A stretch of DNA of 64,000 bases from Rhodobacterales bacterium HKCCE2091 (GCA_015689685.1 WVSL01000007.1:62001-126000), one strand, 5' to 3'. Counted from the first letter of the stretch, positions 1-8,994 are shown. Made by a program: numbers and translations. The notes: generated from the sequence alone by a model not told the origin.

Positions 1-333
1 TCGGACGGGCGGGTGTCGCTGATGTTCCTGGTCGCGGGATCGGAGAACGTGGTGCGCGTCAACGGCACCGCGCGGCTGACCGCCGACGCGGAGCTTGCGC
101 GCGCGTTCCAGAGACCGGACGGCAAGCTGCCGCGCACCGTGGTCGTGGTCGAGGTGGCCGAGGTCTATTTCCAGTGCGCGAAGGCTCTGATCCGCTCGGC
201 GCTCTGGTCTGGCGCGGCGGTGCCCGAGGGCCTGCCGACGGCGGGCGACTTCGTGCGGGAAACCGACCCGTCGTTCGACGGCGACGGCTACGACCGCGGC
301 TACCCGGAATACGCAAGGCCCCGTCTCTGGTGA
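1..333 (+). CDS. Pyridoxamine 5'-phosphate oxidase family protein, C-terminal part (5' end outside the window)
   Basis: The reading frame is open from base 1, so the gene begins upstream and only about 110 C-terminal residues are present. The GTG at 13 is an internal codon, not a credible start. The visible part has a beta-strand region (FLVAGSENVVRVNGTA) typical of the FMN-binding split barrel, then the segment EVYFQCAKALIRSALW near the end. That segment resembles the closing motif of the MSMEG_1061-type PPOX flavoproteins, where a Cys/His plus KA(L/I)IRS precedes the C-terminus. Substrate is unknown for this family. The stop codon lies inside a strong stem-loop (317-342). Confidence 0.8.
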   Translation, partial: SDGRVSLMFLVAGSENVVRVNGTARLTADAELARAFQRPDGKLPRTVVVVEVAEVYFQCAKALIRSALWSGAAVPEGLPTAGDFVRETDPSFDGDGYDRGYPEYARPRLW

Positions 334-342
334 GACGGGGCC
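317..342. terminator. Stem-loop with 11-bp perfect stem at the end of the PPOX gene
   Basis: The arms are GGCCCCGTCTC (317-327) and GAGACGGGGCC (332-342) around a 4-nt loop. The stop codon TGA at 331-333 straddles the loop and the 3' arm. There is no clear U-tract on either side, so it is a termination or mRNA-end structure rather than a classic intrinsic terminator. It lies between two converging genes and could serve both. Confidence 0.6.
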
Positions 343-421
343 GCGGGAAGGCGGCGTCGTGCGGCTTGGCCCCCCCTTGCCGCACTGCCTGCCAACCCTG
401 GCTGCATGAGATGGCGGTGGT

Positions 422-835
422 TCAGACCGCCGAGATCGCCGCTTCGGACTGGACCGGCGCGATGTTGAGCCGGCGCGCACCGGCCCCGACACGGGCCACG
501 ACCTCGCTGCGGGCGACGCGCTTGGGCGCGACCTTTTTCGGCTCGACCTTCTTCACCTCGGCGATGACCGGTTCCGGCTGTTCCGCGAGCAGCGGCGCGC
601 GGCCGATCTCGCGGCGGAAGACGAGGATGGATTTTTCCTCGGAGGTCGGGAAGAGACCCAGCCTGCGCCCGCTGCAGGGCAGCGTTTCCGCCCCCATGAA
701 CTCCCACCCCTGCAGACCCATGTCGGTCATGACGTCGGTGAGCGTGGCGCAGAACTTGTCCTGTCCCCGCGCGAGCCCGGTCAGCTTCCGGACGCGCTGC
801 GGAGAAGGCAGCACTTTGAACTCGTAACGCGACAT
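422..835 (-). CDS. DUF4177 domain protein
   Basis: A 137-residue protein starting at ATG 835 (MSRYEFKV). The N-terminal half, about residues 2-65, carries the DUF4177 pattern of YEFKV followed by a G(W/L)QGWEF-type motif (here LQGWEFMGAETLP). The C-terminal half is basic and alanine-rich with KKVEPKKVAPKR repeats and looks disordered. No enzymatic function is known for DUF4177. It stands alone, 131 bp downstream of accA on the same strand, and converges on the PPOX gene. A much longer open frame through this region is fortuitous and is not the gene. Confidence 0.75.
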   Translation of the reverse strand: MSRYEFKVLPSPQRVRKLTGLARGQDKFCATLTDVMTDMGLQGWEFMGAETLPCSGRRLGLFPTSEEKSILVFRREIGRAPLLAEQPEPVIAEVKKVEPKKVAPKRVARSEVVARVGAGARRLNIAPVQSEAAISAV

Positions 836-966
836 ACTCTTTACTCCGGCACTACAACTCGTGCCCCCACGGTCCGGTTTATGGCAGATTGATGGCGGAA
901 CCCGCAAGGAATTGGGGCGGGAATGTGGCGAACACTCTGTTTCCCGTAAACCCTTCCTTAACCCTG

Positions 967-1926
967 TCAGGCCGCCAGCCCGCGGGACCCCATGTCGAGG
1001 TATTTCTTCCGCCGCGCCGCGACGAGCTTCTTCGGGGCCTGGCCGTCGAGGTCCGACAGGAGCGACGAGATCGCCTTGCCGACGGCGGCCACGGTGCCCT
1101 TGGGATCGCGCTGCGCACCGCCGAGCGGTTCCTTCACGATCAGGTCCGCGACGCCGAGCGTGTGCAGGTCCTGCGCCGTCAGCCTGAGCGCCTCGGCCGC
1201 CTCGCGCATCTTCTCGGCATCCTTCCACAGGATCGAGGCGCAGCCCTCGGGCGAGATCACCGAGTAGATCGAGTGTTCCAGCATCGCCAGCCGGTCGGCG
1301 GTGGCGAAGGCGACGGCGCCGCCGGACCCGCCCTCGCCGATGATGACCGACACGATCGGGACGCCGATCTGCAGGCACTTCTGCGTCGACCGCGCGATCG
1401 CCTCGGACTGGCCGCGTTCCTCTGCGCCCTTGCCGGGATAGGCGCCGGGCGTGTCGACGAGGGAGACCACCGGCAGGCCGAAGCGGTCGGCAAGGTCCAT
1501 CAGGCGGACGGCCTTGCGGTAGCCCTCGGGCCGGGCCATGCCGAAGTTGCGTTCCAGCCGGGTGCGGGTGTCGTTGCCCTTCTCGTGGCCGATCACGACC
1601 ACCGGCTTGTCGTCGAACCGCGCCAGCCCGCCGATCACCGCCTGGTCCTCGGCGAAGTTGCGGTCGCCGGACAGGGGGGTGAACTCGGTGAACAGCGCGT
1701 CGACGTAATCCTTGCAGTGGGGCCGGTCGGGATGCCGCGCGACCTGGCATTTCCGCCAGGGCGACAGGTTCTTATAGAGATCCTTGAGCAGGTCCTGGGC
1801 CTTGCGGTCGAGCGCGGCGGCCTCGGCCTCCACGTCCATCTCGGCGTTGCCCCGCGCCATCGCGCGCAGTTCCTCCGCCTTGCCTTCGATCTCCGCCAGC
1901 GGCTTCTCGAAATCGAGGTAGTTCAT
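967..1926 (-). CDS. accA: Acetyl-CoA carboxylase carboxyltransferase subunit alpha
   Basis: A 319-residue protein, the normal length for AccA, which with AccD forms the cytoplasmic carboxyltransferase that makes malonyl-CoA in the first step of fatty acid synthesis. It begins [14 protein letters not shown] with the usual N-terminal helical part ([16 protein letters not shown] at about 45-60). It then has the crotonase-like core with [22 protein letters not shown] and [12 protein letters not shown]. The start is supported by an AGGGGAAGGGA purine run a few bases upstream. It is divergent from the AraC-type regulator with about 100 bp between. Identification is secure. Confidence 0.97.
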   Translation of the reverse strand: MNYLDFEKPLAEIEGKAEELRAMARGNAEMDVEAEAAALDRKAQDLLKDLYKNLSPWRKCQVARHPDRPHCKDYVDALFTEFTPLSGDRNFAEDQAVIGGLARFDDKPVVVIGHEKGNDTRTRLERNFGMARPEGYRKAVRLMDLADRFGLPVVSLVDTPGAYPGKGAEERGQSEAIARSTQKCLQIGVPIVSVIIGEGGSGGAVAFATADRLAMLEHSIYSVISPEGCASILWKDAEKMREAAEALRLTAQDLHTLGVADLIVKEPLGGAQRDPKGTVAAVGKAISSLLSDLDGQAPKKLVAARRKKYLDMGSRGLAA

Positions 1927-2025
1927 GGGTGTCCCTTCCCCTGCCTTGACCGGGTATATGACGGTGGCGGCACGCGGATGCAACTCGGCAAGATTTGTCG
2001 GGCGGGGTCGTGCTAGGCCGTGGGC

Positions 2026-2880
2026 ATGACCGGACCCGACCCCAGACACGACACCCACGCCGCCCGGATCGACCGCACGATCCGGCACATCCAGGGCAAT
2101 CTCGGCGGCCGGCTCGACCTCGACACGCTGGCCGGCATCGCGGCGATGTCGCGGTTCCATTTCAGCCGCGTGTTCCGCGCCCGGACCGGCGAGGGCGTGG
2201 CCGACGCGGTGCGACGCCAGCGGCTGAACCGCGCCGCGCTCCTGGTGGCGCAGACCACCGACACGATGGAGACCATCGCCGCCCGCTGCGGCTTCGGTCA
2301 TGTCGGCAGCTTCGAACGCGCCTTCACCGCCGCCTGGGGCACCACCCCCCGCAGGATGCGGGAAACCGGCCACCTGCCCCAACCCCTGCTTGCCCCCGAG
2401 AAAGGAGACTTCGCCATGTTCCCGACCGACACCCGAGAGGGAGAGGAAATGGTCATCGCCGCCGCGCCCCATCGTGGCGCCTACCAGGAGATCGGCGCGG
2501 CCTTCCAGACTATGTACGAGGCCCTCGTTGCGGCGAACATGTGGAAGGGCTCCGGCCCCTCCGTCGGCATCTACTACGACGACCCGTCGGAGACGCCGGT
2601 GGAAGACCTGCGGTCCCACGCGGGCCAGCGGATCCGGGCCGAACTGGAGGTGCCCGAGGGGCTCGACCGGCTCGTCCTGCCCGGGGGCCGGTTCCTCGTT
2701 GTCACGAGCAAGGGGCCCTTCACCCGCCTGCCCGAAGCCTGGAGCTACCTCTATTCCCGCGCCCTGCCGGAAAGCGGCCTCGACTTCCGCGAGGGCCTGC
2801 CGTTCGAGAAATACGTCACCAATTCGTGGGACACGAAGCCCGAGGACGCGGTGACGGAGATCTGGATGCCGGTGGCGTGA
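2026..2880 (+). CDS. AraC-family regulator with GyrI-like effector domain
   Basis: About 284 residues. The N-terminal 100 residues form the double helix-turn-helix of AraC/XylS proteins ([26 protein letters not shown], then the second helix pair ending in the [20 protein letters not shown] signature). Residues from about 120 to the end match a GyrI-like/SOUL-type small-molecule domain ([15 protein letters not shown], then a [17 protein letters not shown]-type core). The order DNA-binding first, effector last is that of the Rob/GyrI-like class. ATG 2026 is chosen; an in-frame GTG lies 6 bp upstream. It is divergent from accA, which need not be its target. The ligand is unknown. Confidence 0.88.
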   Translation: MTGPDPRHDTHAARIDRTIRHIQGNLGGRLDLDTLAGIAAMSRFHFSRVFRARTGEGVADAVRRQRLNRAALLVAQTTDTMETIAARCGFGHVGSFERAFTAAWGTTPRRMRETGHLPQPLLAPEKGDFAMFPTDTREGEEMVIAAAPHRGAYQEIGAAFQTMYEALVAANMWKGSGPSVGIYYDDPSETPVEDLRSHAGQRIRAELEVPEGLDRLVLPGGRFLVVTSKGPFTRLPEAWSYLYSRALPESGLDFREGLPFEKYVTNSWDTKPEDAVTEIWMPVA

Positions 2881-3126
2881 GCACCATCGGGGTGCGGCGT
2901 CACCCATTCGTTCGGTCGTCGTGGAGGCCCGCCTGGGGACCGGAGGGGGACGCGAAGGCCCCGCCGCCGGGCACTATGAGCGACCCGATGCGTCGACCGC
3001 GGGACCATCACGTCCGCGCGCGGCGACGGGGGGCGCTCCTGCTGCCGGTTCCAGTATCCGTCACGCCCGCGCTGATAGGGTCTGGCAAGCGGGCCGTCCG
3101 TCCGGCCCCCACCGCCCGGTCGCGGC

Positions 3127-4086
3127 CTAGCTGCCCGCGATCAGCTCCGCCTGCTTCACGATCACCTCGGCCTGCTTGATCGACGCGATGTCCACCAGCC
3201 GGCCCTTGTAGACCGTGGCGCCCGCACCGCTGGCCTTCGCGGCCTCCATCGCGGCGAGGATCTCGCGCGCCTCGGCGACGGCGTCCTCGGAGGGCGTGAA
3301 GACCTCGTTGGCGAGCGCGATCTGCTTGGGGTGGATCGCCCACTTGCCGACCATGCCGAGCGTGGCGGAACGGCGGGCCTGCGCGCGGTAGCCCTCGTCG
3401 TCGGAGAAGTCCCCGAACGGCCCGTCCACCGGCAGGAGCCCGTGGGTGCGGCAGGCGGCGACGATGGCGGCCTGCGCCCAGTGCCACGGGTCGGAGTAGT
3501 GACGGGTTTCGCCGTGCAGCATGTAGTAGTTGTCCTGCGTCCCGCCGATGCCGGTGGTCTGCATCCCCATCGAGGCCGCGAAGTCGGCGGCGCCGAGGCT
3601 CATGGCGGTCAGGCGGGGGGAGGCGGCGGCGATCTCCTCGACATGGGCGATGCCCGCCGCGCTTTCGATGATGACCTCGAAGCCGATCTTCTTCGTCCGC
3701 CCCGTCGCGGCCTCGGCCGCCGTCACCAGCGCGTCGACGGCGTAGATGTCCTCGGCGCAGCCGACCTTCGGGATCATGATCTGGTCGAGCCGTTCGTCGG
3801 ACTGCTCGATCAGGTCGACCACGTCGCGGTACCAGTAGGGGCTGTCGAGCGAGTTGATCCGCACCGCGAGCGTCTTCTTGCCCCAGTCCACCGCGCCGAT
3901 GGCCTCGATCACGTTCGCCCGCGCCTGCGGCTTGTCGTCCGGCGCGACGCTGTCCTCGAGGTCGAGGTTGATCACGTCCGCCGCCGAGGCCGCCATCTTC
4001 TCGAACAGCTTCGTGTTCGATCCGGGGCCGAACAGCTGGCAGCGGTTTGGGCGGGCGGGGGGCGTCGGTTGCAGGCGGAAGCTCAT
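3127..4086 (-). CDS. mcl1: L-malyl-CoA/beta-methylmalyl-CoA lyase
   Basis: A 319-residue HpcH/HpaI-fold enzyme that splits beta-methylmalyl-CoA into glyoxylate and propionyl-CoA, and L-malyl-CoA into glyoxylate and acetyl-CoA, in the ethylmalonyl-CoA pathway. The N-terminus MSFRLQPTPPARPNRCQLFG is nearly that of Rhodobacter sphaeroides Mcl1 as I recall it. Metal ligands expected for the family fall at Glu141 (FEVIIES) and Asp168 (GAADFA), with the CoA-site Arg76 (AVRIN). The start has no competitor. Upstream lie a TTGC/GCAA palindrome and an array of five 11-bp repeats that may be control sites. The pathway partner mcd is 28 kb away in this window. Confidence 0.95.
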   Translation of the reverse strand: MSFRLQPTPPARPNRCQLFGPGSNTKLFEKMAASAADVINLDLEDSVAPDDKPQARANVIEAIGAVDWGKKTLAVRINSLDSPYWYRDVVDLIEQSDERLDQIMIPKVGCAEDIYAVDALVTAAEAATGRTKKIGFEVIIESAAGIAHVEEIAAASPRLTAMSLGAADFAASMGMQTTGIGGTQDNYYMLHGETRHYSDPWHWAQAAIVAACRTHGLLPVDGPFGDFSDDEGYRAQARRSATLGMVGKWAIHPKQIALANEVFTPSEDAVAEAREILAAMEAAKASGAGATVYKGRLVDIASIKQAEVIVKQAELIAGS

Positions 4087-4137
4087 CGGGACCTCGCGCA
4101 ATGATGTTTCGGATGCGTCGCCCCGAGGGGTAGGATA

Positions 4138-4158
4138 TTGCGCTACGCGGCGCAAGTG
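4138..4158 (-). promoter_or_regulatory. TTGCGC-N6-GCGCAA palindrome upstream of mcl1
   Basis: An 18-bp inverted repeat (4138-4155) with perfect 6-bp arms lies about 52-69 bp before the mcl1 start, followed by GTG, so that the minus strand reads CACTTGC...AGCGCAA. The same elements, CACTTGC and AGCGCAA, occur without the extra centre upstream of mcd (33794-33807). It could be a site for a short-chain acyl-CoA-responsive regulator, several of which recognise TTGC/GCAA half-sites. That link is inference. Confidence 0.35.
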
Positions 4159-4197
4159 CTGCGGTGCAGCGGAGGGCGTCAGGCGCGGAAACGGACA

Positions 4198-4252
4198 GGT
4201 AGAACGCGGGTAGAACCGGGGTAGAAAGCGGGTAGAAACCGGGTAGAAAATT
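4198..4252. repeat. Five tandem 11-bp repeats GGTAGAA(N4), in phase with the DNA helix
   Basis: The heptamer GGTAGAA starts at 4198, 4209, 4220, 4231 and 4242, exactly 11 bp apart, with a GC-rich or variable 4-bp filler (CGCG, CCGG, AGCG, ACCG, AATT). The array sits 112-166 bp upstream of mcl1 and just beyond the stop of the next minus-strand gene. The heptamer is fully conserved while the filler varies. This resembles an array of binding sites on one face of the helix more than replication slippage, although slippage is not excluded. Confidence 0.75.
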
Positions 4253-4296
4253 CCAGGCGCCGTCTTTCCGCGCGGCAGCGTTCGAAAATGGAAAGC

Positions 4297-4698
4297 CTAG
4301 CCGCCCCGCCGCATCGCGCCGAGGGAGCGGAGGAAGAGGCCGAGGCCGCCGACCAGCAGCACGAGGATCACGATCAGCTCGAATGCCGTCATGCGGGCGA
4401 GCTGGAGTTGCGTGGAGGCGATCACGCCGAAGACCAGCGCGATGACGGCGCCGACGGCGAGGAGCCAGCCGACCGGGTTGCGGGCGTTGTAAAAGATGAG
4501 GCCGACGCCGAAGATGAACGGCACGAAGATCATGCCGGAGGTCACCGGGACGCCGCCGATGCCGAACATCCGCGTGCCGAAGCCGAAGGTCGGGCGGATG
4601 ATGATGCCGTTCAGCAGCATGTAGCCGCCGGCGCAGATCATCACGAAGCCGATGATGAAGGGGACGATGCCGCCGTCTGTTCCGCCTGCGCCGCGCAT
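4297..4698 (-). CDS. Small integral membrane protein of unknown function
   Basis: 133 residues from ATG 4698, preceded by a good GGAGG about 5 bp upstream. A longer in-frame start at 4755 lacks a site and adds a low-complexity segment, so it was rejected. Four hydrophobic stretches are visible: GIVPFIIGFVMICAGGYMLL, a glycine-rich one around GMIFVPFIFGVGLIFY, WLLAVGAVIALVFGV, and the last near FELIVILVLLVGGLGLFL. The tail is basic (RSLGAMRRGG). I do not recognise a family. It lies alone upstream of mcl1 on the same strand, separated from it by the 11-bp repeat array. Confidence 0.7.
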   Translation of the reverse strand: MRGAGGTDGGIVPFIIGFVMICAGGYMLLNGIIIRPTFGFGTRMFGIGGVPVTSGMIFVPFIFGVGLIFYNARNPVGWLLAVGAVIALVFGVIASTQLQLARMTAFELIVILVLLVGGLGLFLRSLGAMRRGG

Positions 4699-4993
4699 GG
4701 GGCCTCCGGTTGGTTGGTCCGGGCCTGCGTAGCGGGTCGGGGGGTGGGGGGACAAGCCCTCCGCCCGGTTCGGGGTCGGGCGGTGGCGGGGTGTGGCCGC
4801 GTTCCGGGTCAGGGTGGAGAGGCTGGCGGGACGGCTTCCGGTCCGACGCGGGATGTCGGCGGCGGCAAGACGGGTCCCGAAAGGACGGGAGGACGGAGCC
4901 CGCCGGGCACCACCGGGCAGGACGGAGCGGGCCCTTCGGAAGTGGAGGCCGGGGCGGCGGGGCGGATGCCGCCCCGCGGGGTGGCGCGCCGCC

Positions 4994-6166
4994 CTACTGG
5001 AGATCGGCGAAGGCGTTTTTCAGCCGAGCCACCGCGTCCTCCACCTTCGCCCGCGGCATGGCGAGGTTGAAGCGCATGAAGGTTTCACCGCCGGTCCCGA
5101 AGCCGGGTCCGGGGCTGGCGGCGATCTTCGCGTCCTCGACGAGGCGGCGGGAGATCTCGTCGTGGTCCATGCCGGTGCCGGAGAAGTCGACCCAGCCGAG
5201 GTAGGTCGATTGCAGCGGCATCGACCAGAGGCCTGGGATGGCCCCGATCCCGGCGTCGAACACGGCGCGGTTGCCTTCGAGATAGGCGAGCTGTTCGGCC
5301 GCCCAGGCCTCGCCCTCGGGCGTGAAGGCGGCCTTGGTCGCGACGATGCCGGGGGCGGCGGGGCGGTATTCCAGCATCGTCAGCCGCCGGACATAAGCCG
5401 CGCGCATCGCCTCGTCCGGGATGATCGCCTGTCCGCAGCGAAGCGCGGGCAGGTTGAAGGTCTTGGAGGCCGCGGTGATGGTGATGATGCGGTCGGCGTG
5501 ATCGGGTGCCGCGACCAGCGTCGGCACGTGCCGGGCGGGCGCGTAGACGACATCGGCGTGGACCTCGTCGGAGATCAGGATCAGGTCGTGGCGGGCGGCG
5601 AAGGCGGCGATCTCTCGCAGTTCCTCCGGCGTCCAGACCCGGCCCGACGGGTTCTGCGGCGAACACAGGATCAGGACCTTCACGCCGGGGTCTATCGCGG
5701 CCTCGGCGCGGGTCCAGTCGAGTTCGTAACGCCCGTCGACCAGCTTCAGCGGCAGTTCCACCGGGCGGCGTTCGGCGCGCACGGTCTTGTTGCGGAACTC
5801 GTGGTAGACCGGCGGGAAGTAGGCGACGCCGTCGCCGATCGAGGTGAAGGTCTCGAACACCATCGCGATGGCATGGCCCAGGCTCTGCGTGGTCACGATC
5901 CAGTCCGGGTCGATGTCCCAGCCGTGGCGGTGGCCCTGCCACCAGCGGATCGCCTCGCGGTAGCCGCCGTCGTCGAAGCCGTAGCGGTAGCCGCCGATGT
6001 CGACGTAGTCGCGCAATGCCTCGATCACGCAGGGCGCAGTGCCGTAGTCGCTGTCGGCGACCCACATGCCGATCCCCTCGGCCGGGTCGATGCCGAACAT
6101 GTCCTGCATCATGTCGTACTTGTTGGTGAAGGTGCCCTGCCAGGCGATCTCGTCGTCGAAACTCAT
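4994..6166 (-). CDS. MalY/PatB-type PLP-dependent aminotransferase or C-S lyase
   Basis: A 390-residue fold-type I PLP enzyme. It begins MSFDDEIAWQGTFTNKYD, with the early MWVADSDY segment that marks the MalY/PatB branch (cystathionine beta-lyase-like). The PLP-binding lysine is in ITAASKTFNLPALRCG, and LCSPQNPSGRVW and ISDEVHADVV are the usual cofactor-contact motifs. An in-frame extension upstream to 6466 has no family similarity and overlaps def on the other strand, so ATG 6166 is used. MalY-type proteins cleave cystathionine or other cysteine S-conjugates; the exact substrate here cannot be read. It is divergent from def, with 82 bp between. Confidence 0.88.
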   Translation of the reverse strand: MSFDDEIAWQGTFTNKYDMMQDMFGIDPAEGIGMWVADSDYGTAPCVIEALRDYVDIGGYRYGFDDGGYREAIRWWQGHRHGWDIDPDWIVTTQSLGHAIAMVFETFTSIGDGVAYFPPVYHEFRNKTVRAERRPVELPLKLVDGRYELDWTRAEAAIDPGVKVLILCSPQNPSGRVWTPEELREIAAFAARHDLILISDEVHADVVYAPARHVPTLVAAPDHADRIITITAASKTFNLPALRCGQAIIPDEAMRAAYVRRLTMLEYRPAAPGIVATKAAFTPEGEAWAAEQLAYLEGNRAVFDAGIGAIPGLWSMPLQSTYLGWVDFSGTGMDHDEISRRLVEDAKIAASPGPGFGTGGETFMRFNLAMPRAKVEDAVARLKNAFADLQ

Positions 6167-6248
6167 GCGCGTCCCCGTGGTTCGGGCGGACCCTAGCGCC
6201 CCGGTCGGCGGCAGCAAGGGGACATTGCGGCAAGGCGGAGCTTCGCCT

Positions 6249-6782
6249 ATGTCGATGCCGATGAAACGGCCGATCCTGATCCACCCCGACCCGCGGCTGA
6301 AGAAGCCCGCCCCGCCCGTGACCGAGATCACGGACGAGTTGCGCGCGTTGTCGAAGGACATGCTGGAGACGATGTACGCCGCGCCGGGCATCGGGCTGGC
6401 GGCGCCGCAGATCGGTGTCTCCGCCCGGCTGATCGTGCTGGACTGCATAAAGGACGAGGACGCCACGCCGCGCCCGCTGGTGATGCTGAACCCGGAGATC
6501 CGCGCGGTGTCGGACGAACGCAGCGTCTACGAGGAAGGCTGCCTGTCGATCCCCGACATCTACGCCGAGGTGGAGCGCCCGGCCGAGGCCACGGTGCGCT
6601 GGACCGATGCCGACGGCAAGGAGCACGAGGAGACCTTCGACGGGCTCTGGGCGACCTGCGTGCAGCACGAGATAGACCATCTCGACGGCAAGCTGTTCAT
6701 CGACTACCTCACGCCGATGAAGCGGCAGATCATCACCCGCAAGATGGTGAAGCTGAAGAAGGACCGCGCGCGGGACGACTGA
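6249..6782 (+). CDS. def: Peptide deformylase
   Basis: 177 residues. The enzyme removes the N-formyl group from new proteins. All three metal-site motifs are present: [10 protein letters not shown] (47-56), EGCLSIP with Cys98, and QHEIDHLDG with His140, Glu141 and His144. Start ATG 6249 follows a GGCGGAG ribosome site; internal ATGs at codons 3 and 5 are possible. fmt follows on the same strand but 283 bp away. The two are often adjacent, so the gap is unusual. Confidence 0.96.
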   Translation: MSMPMKRPILIHPDPRLKKPAPPVTEITDELRALSKDMLETMYAAPGIGLAAPQIGVSARLIVLDCIKDEDATPRPLVMLNPEIRAVSDERSVYEEGCLSIPDIYAEVERPAEATVRWTDADGKEHEETFDGLWATCVQHEIDHLDGKLFIDYLTPMKRQIITRKMVKLKKDRARDD

Positions 6783-6961
6783 CCCGGCCGCCCCCGTGCC
6801 CGGTTCACGCGCCGCGCCCGCGACCCGTCTCGCAGCCCCACCCGAACCGGCACCTCGGCACTGCCCGCCCGCACGTTCCCCGCTCCGCCAGCCCTGCGCG
6901 CCGCGTCCCCGGAACCGCGCGCCGCCCACCCCGACCTTGTCCCGGAAATATCCCGGGGCGC

Positions 6962-6981
6962 GCGAGGGGCCGGCCCCTCGC
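6962..6981. repeat. Perfect 20-bp palindrome in the def-fmt gap
   Basis: GCGAGGGGCC followed directly by its reverse complement, with no spacer. It lies in an unusually GC-rich 283-bp gap between def and fmt that has no credible gene. The fmt frame happens to be open back to 6796, but that translation is proline/arginine-rich low complexity. Without a loop the palindrome would form a weak RNA hairpin. As DNA it could be a protein-binding site. Confidence 0.6.
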
Positions 6982-7065
6982 TCCGGCGGCGGTGCCGGGG
7001 CCGTCGCCTGTGGTCCTCCCCGTCGCCGCCTGCTACGGCTTCGGCGAAACGGCACCGAGGTCACC

Positions 7066-7989
7066 ATGCGCCTGATCTTCATGGGCACGCCCGATTTCTC
7101 CGTCCCCGCGCTCGACGCGCTGGTCGGGGCGGGTCACGAGATCGCCTGCGTCTACACCCAGCCGCCCCGCCCCGCCGGGCGCGGCAAGAAGGAACGCCCG
7201 TCGCCGGTGCAGGCGCGGGCCGAGGCGCTGGGGATCGAGGTCCGCCACCCGGCGAGCCTGAAGGACGCCGAGGAGCAGGAGGACTTCGCCGCGCTGGAGG
7301 CCGAGGCGGCGGTGGTCGTGGCCTACGGGTTGATCCTGCCGCAGCCGGTGCTCGACGCGCCCGCGCTGGGATGCTTCAACATCCACGCGAGCCTGTTGCC
7401 GCGCTGGCGCGGGGCGGCCCCGATCCAGCGGGCGATCATGGCCGGGGACACCGAGACGGGCGTCTGCATCATGGGGATGGAGGCGGGACTCGACACCGGG
7501 CCGGTGTTCCTGCGCCGCAGCCTGGAGATCGGCGCGGAGGAGACCGCGGGCGAATTGCACGACCGGCTGTCGGCGCTGGGCGCGGAGGCGATCGTGGCGG
7601 CGCTGGACGGGCTCGACGATCTCGAACCGGTGCCGCAGGGCAAGGACGGCGTGACCTACGCCGACAAGATCGACAAGGCCGAGGCGGAGATCGACTGGTC
7701 CGGCGACGCCGTCGCCATCGCGCGCCGGATCAACGGGCTGTCGCCCTTCCCCGGCGCCTGGACGATGGCCGCGGGAAAGCGCCTGAAGCTCCTGCGCGGG
7801 CGGGCGGTCGACGGCGCGGGCGCACCCGGAGAGGTCCTTTCCGCCGCCGGGGACTTGACCGTCGCCGCCGGAGAGGGTGCGGTGGAGATCGCCGAGTGCC
7901 AGGCCGAGGGGCGCGGGCGGCAGGACGCCGCCGCCTTCCTGCGCGGCACGCCGCTGGCGGAGGGCACCGTTCTGGGAGACGCGACATGA
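7066..7989 (+). CDS. fmt: Methionyl-tRNA formyltransferase
   Basis: 307 residues. It formylates initiator Met-tRNA with 10-formyltetrahydrofolate. The N-terminal formyltransferase domain begins [16 protein letters not shown] and carries the catalytic segment [18 protein letters not shown] and the downstream GLDTGPVF. The C-terminal Fmt-C domain follows from about residue 205 ([18 protein letters not shown]). The stop overlaps the start of the next gene as ATGA, so at least three genes form one unit. Confidence 0.97.
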   Translation: MRLIFMGTPDFSVPALDALVGAGHEIACVYTQPPRPAGRGKKERPSPVQARAEALGIEVRHPASLKDAEEQEDFAALEAEAAVVVAYGLILPQPVLDAPALGCFNIHASLLPRWRGAAPIQRAIMAGDTETGVCIMGMEAGLDTGPVFLRRSLEIGAEETAGELHDRLSALGAEAIVAALDGLDDLEPVPQGKDGVTYADKIDKAEAEIDWSGDAVAIARRINGLSPFPGAWTMAAGKRLKLLRGRAVDGAGAPGEVLSAAGDLTVAAGEGAVEIAECQAEGRGRQDAAAFLRGTPLAEGTVLGDAT

Positions 7990-8246
7990 TCCTGTTCACC
8001 TTCTTCGGATCGCTCATCATCGCCGCGGTGGTGGCGATCCTGTTCGAGCGCTGGGGGATCACCCACAACGGCTACGTCATGTCGATCCTGATCGCGCTCG
8101 GCGCGGTGATCGTACTGTTCTTCCTGCGCTCGCTGTTCCACCTGCGGATCGGCTCGCCCGGGATCGACGCGATCATCGGGTCGGCCGCGGCGCTGATCCT
8201 GCTGCCGACGGAATGGGCGCAGCGGCGGCGGAACCGGCGGCGGTGA
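7986..8246 (+). CDS. Small membrane protein downstream of fmt
   Basis: 86 residues beginning at the ATG that overlaps the fmt stop (ATGA). It has three hydrophobic stretches: [35 protein letters not shown], and a shorter one around [11 protein letters not shown]. It ends in a strongly basic tail (QRRRNRRR) that should stay in the cytoplasm. It looks like the GlsB/YeaQ/YmgE-like class of small membrane proteins, but the match is not firm. Its stop overlaps the GTG start of the next gene (GTGA), so it is translationally coupled on both sides. Confidence 0.75.
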   Translation: MILFTFFGSLIIAAVVAILFERWGITHNGYVMSILIALGAVIVLFFLRSLFHLRIGSPGIDAIIGSAAALILLPTEWAQRRRNRRR

Positions 8247-8815
8247 GCCTCGACTGGCGGTGCCGCTGCGGGTCGTTGCACCTGCGGCTCGACCCCGGCG
8301 CGGGGATGCACGGCATCTGCTACTGCCGCGACTGCCAGGCGTTCCATCACCACCTGGACGCGGCGGAGTGGCTGCGGCCGGGCGGCGGGTCGGACCTTTT
8401 CGCGACGACGCCGGACCGGCTGGAGGTCGTTTCCGGGGCAGAACACATTGCGCTGCTCAGGCTCGGGCCGAAGGGCATCTTCCGCTGGTATGCCGCCTGC
8501 TGCGGCAGCCCGCTGGTGAACGGCCCGCCGACGCGGGGCGTGGCCTTCACGAGCCTGCATGTCGCGGGCCTGTCGGACCCGGCGGCGGTGGGGCCGGTGG
8601 CGGCCTATCTCAACTGCAAGGGCGCGACGGGGCCGACCGAGGGGCGCGAGACGCCGGGACGGCAGTTCATCTTCCCGATCCTGTTCCGGGCCATCGCGGC
8701 GCGGCTTTCGGGCCGCTACCGCCAGACGCCGTTCTTCCGCGCGGACGGGACGCCGGTGGCGGAGCCGCATGTCCTGAGCAGGGCGGAGCGCGCGGCGGCA
8801 GCGCCGACTGGCTGA
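8243..8815 (+). CDS. DUF6151 protein, GFA-like zinc-binding fold
   Basis: 190 residues from a GTG that overlaps the preceding stop. It opens with the pattern WRCRCGSL...GICYCRDCQAF, i.e. CxC followed by CxxC, as in GFA-type (glutathione-dependent formaldehyde-activating-like) zinc-binding proteins. A second Cys pair, AACCGSPL, lies at about residue 94. The spacing fits DUF6151. No catalytic role is established for this group. It is the last gene of the fmt unit. Immediately downstream, from 8826, begin the two tandem structured elements, so they may be carried in its 3' untranslated region. Confidence 0.82.
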   Translation: MSLDWRCRCGSLHLRLDPGAGMHGICYCRDCQAFHHHLDAAEWLRPGGGSDLFATTPDRLEVVSGAEHIALLRLGPKGIFRWYAACCGSPLVNGPPTRGVAFTSLHVAGLSDPAAVGPVAAYLNCKGATGPTEGRETPGRQFIFPILFRAIAARLSGRYRQTPFFRADGTPVAEPHVLSRAERAAAAPTG

Positions 8816-8841
8816 GGCGGTTGCCGGCGGCGCGCGGTGAG

Positions 8842-8994
8842 CCGTGCATTGGCGGGCCGCGGTGCGGCGATCCCCCGGTCCGGCTGCGGCGGTTTATCCA
8901 TCAAGGTCGGGAGAGGCTGCGAACTGGCTCCGGGCGTCGCCAAATCGCCGTGCCGAGGGGCGGCCCGCCGATGCGCGGCGGCCTTCGGCCTTGT
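8842..8994 (+). ncRNA. Candidate structured RNA, copy 1
   Basis: Segments 8842-8860 and 8960-8978 can pair as a 19-bp stem with two G-U wobbles and no mismatch. A second 7-bp stem (8865-8871 with 8944-8950) lies inside it. The wobbles work only on the plus-strand transcript. Just after the main stem come GGCC-TTC-GGCC (8980-8990) and TTGT, a weak terminator-like end. No known RNA family was recognised, and transcription is not shown. Confidence 0.4.

Noticed and set aside
422-1750. A 442-codon open frame on the minus strand running through accA and the DUF4177 gene
   Set aside because: Its upstream two-thirds is the arginine-rich shadow of accA in another frame. Only the last 137 codons, from ATG 835, have protein character.
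6796-7065. An N-terminal extension of fmt by about 90 codons
   Set aside because: The translation is proline/arginine-rich without similarity, and ATG 7066 gives the normal N-terminus [12 protein letters not shown].
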